A DNA stretch of 18,023 bases, from NCBI GenBank assembly GCA_910577565.1, contig CAJTNJ010000019.1, positions 1-18,023 of the forward strand. Reading direction: 5' to 3'. Origin of the DNA: an uncultured Oscillospiraceae bacterium (lineage in GTDB: Bacteria; Bacillota; Clostridia; Oscillospirales; Ruminococcaceae). The notes below the pieces were generated by a model. The model was given only the letters and a program-made list of their open reading frames with translations, did not search any database and was not told the DNA's origin. A program made the translations under genes and the position numbers. Shown in pieces: positions 14,727 to 18,023 of this stretch. Every line of letters starts with the position of its first letter. The first letter of the stretch is position 1.

Positions 14727-16094
14727 ATGCTTAACATTTCTAATCGCAAGCACAGATTTTTTAATAATCCTGTTCAAACAATATGCTTAAGTTTTTTCGC
14801 TATCATAATTTTTGGATCTATGCTTTTGTTTTTGCCAATATCTACGAGCACCGGTGAAATGCCATCCTATCTTGATTGCCTTTTTACCGCGACATCAACA
14901 ACATGCATAACTGGTTTGACTATTGCAGATACCTATGGATATTGGTCAACATTTGGCAAATGCGTAATATTATGTTTAGTCCAAGTAGGTGGGCTTGGAC
15001 TTGTAACATTTTCTTCAGTATTTGCACTTTCAATAAATAAAAAACTCGGATTAAAAAATATGAAACTTGCAACTGCTCAAATAAACATAAATGACTTTTC
15101 CGAAATACAATCTTTATTTGTAAACATAATTAAAGTTACTTTTATATGTGAAAGCATAGGTGCTTTAATATTGTGTGTACCTTTTTGTACAAAGTTTGGT
15201 TTTTATGGCATAGCAATGTCTGTTTTTACTTCAATATGTGCTTATTGCAACGCCGGTTTTGATATCAACGGTTTTTTATATCCATACTGCAGTATGGTTC
15301 CGTTTAGGGATGATCCGATAATTATCATTGTTGTAGGCCTACTTATAATATTGGGAGGCTTAGGGTTTGCAGTGGTGAATGAATTATTTAAAATGCGCAA
15401 AATGAACAAAAAAATTAGGTTGTTGTCATTTCACTCAAAACTTGTGCTGGTTTCATCAATAGCACTTATATTGATCGGAACAATAACCATACTTATTACT
15501 GAATGGTCAAACACACTTGAGGGGATGTCTTTTTTTGAAAAGCTTGGTATATCTGCTTTCAGTTCGATAACCACCCGAACTGCTGGGTTTAATGTAATAG
15601 ATCATGGTCAAACATCAATATTTACAAAGTTATTTACATGTTTGCTTATGTTTATAGGCGCATGTCCAGGAGGAACGGGAGGCGGTATAAAAATAACTAC
15701 CGCTATAGTCTTATTTATGACTATTATATGTGTGGTAAAAAGGCGTGAAGACACTATAATTTTTGGAAGAAGAGTTGCAAAGAATACTGTTTATAAATCT
15801 ATATCACTAATCTTTATAGCTTCAACTTTAATTATATTTTCAACTACTGTTATGTGGTTTTTTGAGTCTTGTATTAATCTGATAGACTTATTGTTTACAA
15901 CCATATCTGCATTTTCAAACACAGGACTCTATACGACAGAAATTGCGCCTTTATCATGTGTTAGTAAAATCATTCTAATTATACTTATGTATATAGGCAG
16001 AGTCGGTCCACTATCATTTGCTTTGATGTTTGGGTCAAAGTTAGATTCTAAAAACCATGTATCGCTACCTGAAGGGAAAATATATGTTGGATAG
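14727..16094 (+). CDS. ktrB: Potassium uptake channel subunit, KtrB/TrkH family
   Basis: This 455-residue membrane protein moves K+ (or K+ with Na+) into the cell. It shows the four-fold pore repeat of the family, each with a filter glycine: STTCITGL (57-64), NAGFD (175-179), TRTAGFN (283-289) and SNTGL (397-401). The gating loop GACPGGTGGGIK is at 311-322. About eight hydrophobic spans and the short N-terminus match KtrB better than the longer TrkH. The C-terminus LPEGKIYVG is typical and complete. AGGGGA lies 11 bases before the ATG. The regulatory partner KtrA/TrkA, usually adjacent, is not in the window; it may be elsewhere. The gene is intact between two decayed transposase regions. Confidence 0.9.
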   Translation: MLNISNRKHRFFNNPVQTICLSFFAIIIFGSMLLFLPISTSTGEMPSYLDCLFTATSTTCITGLTIADTYGYWSTFGKCVILCLVQVGGLGLVTFSSVFALSINKKLGLKNMKLATAQININDFSEIQSLFVNIIKVTFICESIGALILCVPFCTKFGFYGIAMSVFTSICAYCNAGFDINGFLYPYCSMVPFRDDPIIIIVVGLLIILGGLGFAVVNELFKMRKMNKKIRLLSFHSKLVLVSSIALILIGTITILITEWSNTLEGMSFFEKLGISAFSSITTRTAGFNVIDHGQTSIFTKLFTCLLMFIGACPGGTGGGIKITTAIVLFMTIICVVKRREDTIIFGRRVAKNTVYKSISLIFIASTLIIFSTTVMWFFESCINLIDLLFTTISAFSNTGLYTTEIAPLSCVSKIILIILMYIGRVGPLSFALMFGSKLDSKNHVSLPEGKIYVG

Positions 16095-16227
16095 TAACAT
16101 ATTCAATGTTTTAAATTTATAAAAATTTATAATATCTTCTAAACAACAAAAAATTATTTCGTGTGTGTAATTCTGAATAAGATACGCTTTTACTTTATTA
16201 TTTCTGTTACTTTAAACTTATCCAAAA
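16095..16227. other. A+T-rich gap after ktrB
   Basis: No gene, no clear terminator. A short stem AACAT/ATGTT (16097-16111) follows the ktrB stop codon but is too weak to call. Confidence 0.4.
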
Positions 16228-16666
16228 TTAGAAACTGACGATAGTGTAATAATTCATATTTGTATTGAATTGTTTCAAATTTATTAGTAAAAAATTATTC
16301 TTATAAGTCTCATAAAAATAATGTATATAGCAAATAACCTTAAATCTCCTATCTATAATAATAGCACTTAATAATATCGGTATCATGCCTATTAACCAGA
16401 TCCAATAACTATTATTTTCACTTGTGAAATAGAATCCAACATTTGTTTCAAAGAATTTAGCAATTAGATATAATTTTTAGATTTTTATCTAATGAATTTT
16501 TAATAAACTTTTTAGTGCCTAACCTTTCAACATAATTATCAAGTGATTCAAAGATGACATTTATAGATTTCTCATATTTCATTGTTAAAGAAAAATGAAA
16601 ATATTTACTGTTTATGAATAAAAAACATATATTTAATAAATTGCCTTCATTATATTTGTTAATGAA
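16228..16666 (-). pseudogene. Frameshifted gene of unknown function, one membrane segment
   Basis: On the minus strand one frame is open from 16666 to a TAA at 16457. It includes an ATG at 16582 and the stretch FESLDNYVERLGTKKFIKNS. A second frame, shifted by one base, is open from 16476 to a TAA at 16228-16230, with FFETNVGFYFTSENNSYWIW followed by a hydrophobic segment LIGMIPILLSAIII and a basic turn DRRFK. The two frames overlap at their junction as if one base had been gained or lost. Joined, they give about 140 residues with mixed, protein-like composition. No start for the whole is certain, and I do not recognise the family. It could also be chance in A+T-rich DNA. Confidence 0.35.
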
Positions 16667-16745
16667 TCAATGTATTTATCTTAATAAAAAATAATATATA
16701 GTATCTATTGCTTAAAAATTAAAAATACCTTTGAATATAACAAAA

Positions 16746-17946
16746 TGCAATAAAATGTCAGATAAATTTTTAAAAATTGAAGCTGGCTAATTTATATTTT
16801 ATTATATAAAATCTATATATTATTTTTATCATATTCGCGCGAAGAGTATTATAAATCTTTGTTCATCGTATGTTTTTTAAAGATAAATGAAATTTCACTA
16901 TCATATCTTTAAACGATTAACCACATTGCATTGTATAAATATATAGTATATGAATTCATGTATCACTCATTAAATGTCATTTAATAATTTTAAAAGCACT
17001 TTTGTTTAATGTGCAATTAATTTAGGTATTTTATTTTTATGCACTGACTCATATAAATTTAATTTTTTGCTAATAAATTTTACGCTATAGGATACTTTAA
17101 CATCTTGTTTTCCAGTAAATAAAAAATCAATTGATGACTTTAAAATTTTTTAAGTACTATAAATTATAAAAATAATACTTTTTAAAAAATTGCAATTGAA
17201 AATTATAATAATATTAAAAATATGAAAATTTGAAATTTTTTCTGTAAAATTAAATATCTCATTATAATTATGATAAAAATAGACGACTACACTAGTTTTT
17301 CGAACTATTTAAGACAATACCAATTACTTATTATCTTTATTTTCCCCATCTCAATGTTTAAAAGTTCCTTATGTCCATTATCATTGATTTCGAGTATAAT
17401 ATAAACAACCAATTTGCAAATGATGGAATTATTGTGGATAAAAAAATGAATTACATTATAGGGTACACATCAGAAAAAGGACAGTTTTACCACTCCTCAA
17501 TTTTTAGAAGTAGCTTGTCTACAATATCCAATACTATGATTTTCAAAACCATAAATCATCATATACTATTTCCTATATTTGTTTGGTTGTAATTCCTCTC
17601 CAAAAATGTCTATTTACGCTTTAAAGTAATATCCGGTTCAAATGCACTCTAAATGTTTTATAAAATTTCTACTTTAAACTTTCCATATTTGTTCCTGACA
17701 GATTTTGTTTTTATGCCATTAAAGTAATTTAGTCCTTATTAACGTTCACATTTTGTTGTAACTAAGATGCTAATTGACACAGATTCAAGCATTCTCTTAA
17801 TGGTGCTATAATAATAATCTTTGAGGGATATTCTATATGCATTCTGCCAGATTTTAATCCATACTCATAAAGAAGTCTCTGAATGAGATTTTTTTCTTCC
17901 GTTATTGCTCTCAGTTTCACATGTTTACATTTGTTTTATTTGACAT
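16746..17946 (-). pseudogene. Heavily decayed IS256-family (Mutator-type) transposase gene
   Basis: Read on the minus strand from an ATG at 17946 with AAAGGAGA 8 bases upstream (17955-17962). Blocks in family order but in shifting frames: MSNKTNVN; KLRAITEEKNLIQRLLYEYG (17917-17858); SLKDYYYSTIKRMLES (17828-17781); NGIKTKSVRNKYGKFKVEI (near 17725-17664); DIVDKLLLKIEEW-stop-NCPFSDVYPI (17528-17457); VIHFFIHNNSIICKLVVYII, then EINDNGHKELL (17454-17360); KVSYSVKFISKKLNLYESV (17098-17042); SFKDMIVKFHLSLKNI (16916-16869), matching the region with the last catalytic Glu. The first catalytic Asp of the DAIHF motif reads Asn. Total span fits the ~400-residue family length. Many stops and frameshifts rule out function. 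The left end is approximate and the element tips are not certain. Confidence 0.75.
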
Positions 17947-18023
17947 AATAAAAGTCTCCTTTAATGTGCACAAGACCATTAAAAACGAACAATAGAAAAA
18001 AAGAGACCTCCTATGGTAGAATG

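Noticed and set aside
17371..17592. 73-codon + strand frame near the right end
   Set aside because: It is antisense to conserved blocks of the IS256-type transposase remnant, which give a better explanation for the sequence.
18013..18022. Extended -10-like TATGGTAGAAT at the right edge
   Set aside because: No -35 box and the sequence ends at the window edge, so no gene can be assigned to it.

Overview
The window looks like chromosomal DNA from a low-GC Firmicute, most likely class Clostridia. This rests on family-level protein features: the Firmicute-type insertion in ribosomal protein S12, the EF-Tu/EF-G/RpoB/RpoC sequences, strong Shine-Dalgarno sites and TTGACA/TATAAT promoters. I cannot place it below class. 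The genes are ordinary housekeeping genes. The spaces between them are very A+T-rich and are largely the eroded remains of mobile elements.

Left part (1-4942, + strand): the str operon rpsL-rpsG-fusA-tuf (S12, S7, EF-G, EF-Tu). It has a consensus extended -10 promoter, a leader hairpin and an S12 ribosome-binding site matching the full 16S tail. An additional promoter lies before tuf and an intrinsic terminator after it. S7 starts at a GTG (817), not at the upstream ATG.

Middle (4943-6470): a non-coding gap with a promoter-like site next to a palindrome, a ~200-bp block bounded by inverted repeats, and a 788-bp dead IS1-family element. That element has recognisable terminal inverted repeats, a 7-bp target duplication (AAAATTT) and a disrupted transposase gene on the minus strand.

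Right-centre (6471-14084, - strand): rpoB-rpoC, encoding RNA polymerase beta and beta', convergent with the str operon. In most Firmicutes rplKAJL-rpoBC-rpsL-rpsG-fusA-tuf is one co-directional cluster, so here rpoBC has been moved or inverted. It has its own perfect promoter (TTGACA-17-TATAAT) and a ~235-nt leader with an inverted repeat, a 22-bp-phased direct repeat and a possible 19-codon upstream ORF.

Right part (14085-18023): a remnant of an rve/DDE (IS481/IS3-like) transposase, an intact KtrB/TrkH-type potassium transporter subunit with no ktrA/trkA partner in view, a frameshifted gene of unknown function, and a ~1.2-kb heavily mutated IS256-family transposase gene running off toward the window edge.

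Together the str operon and rpoBC encode core translation and transcription machinery. Three unrelated decayed insertion sequences lie around rpoBC, one on each immediate flank and a third beyond ktrB, which suggests that the gene order was broken by mobile-element activity. I saw no convincing new defence or biosynthetic system. The least explained signals are the rpoB leader, the inverted-repeat block after tuf, and the frameshifted ORF after ktrB.
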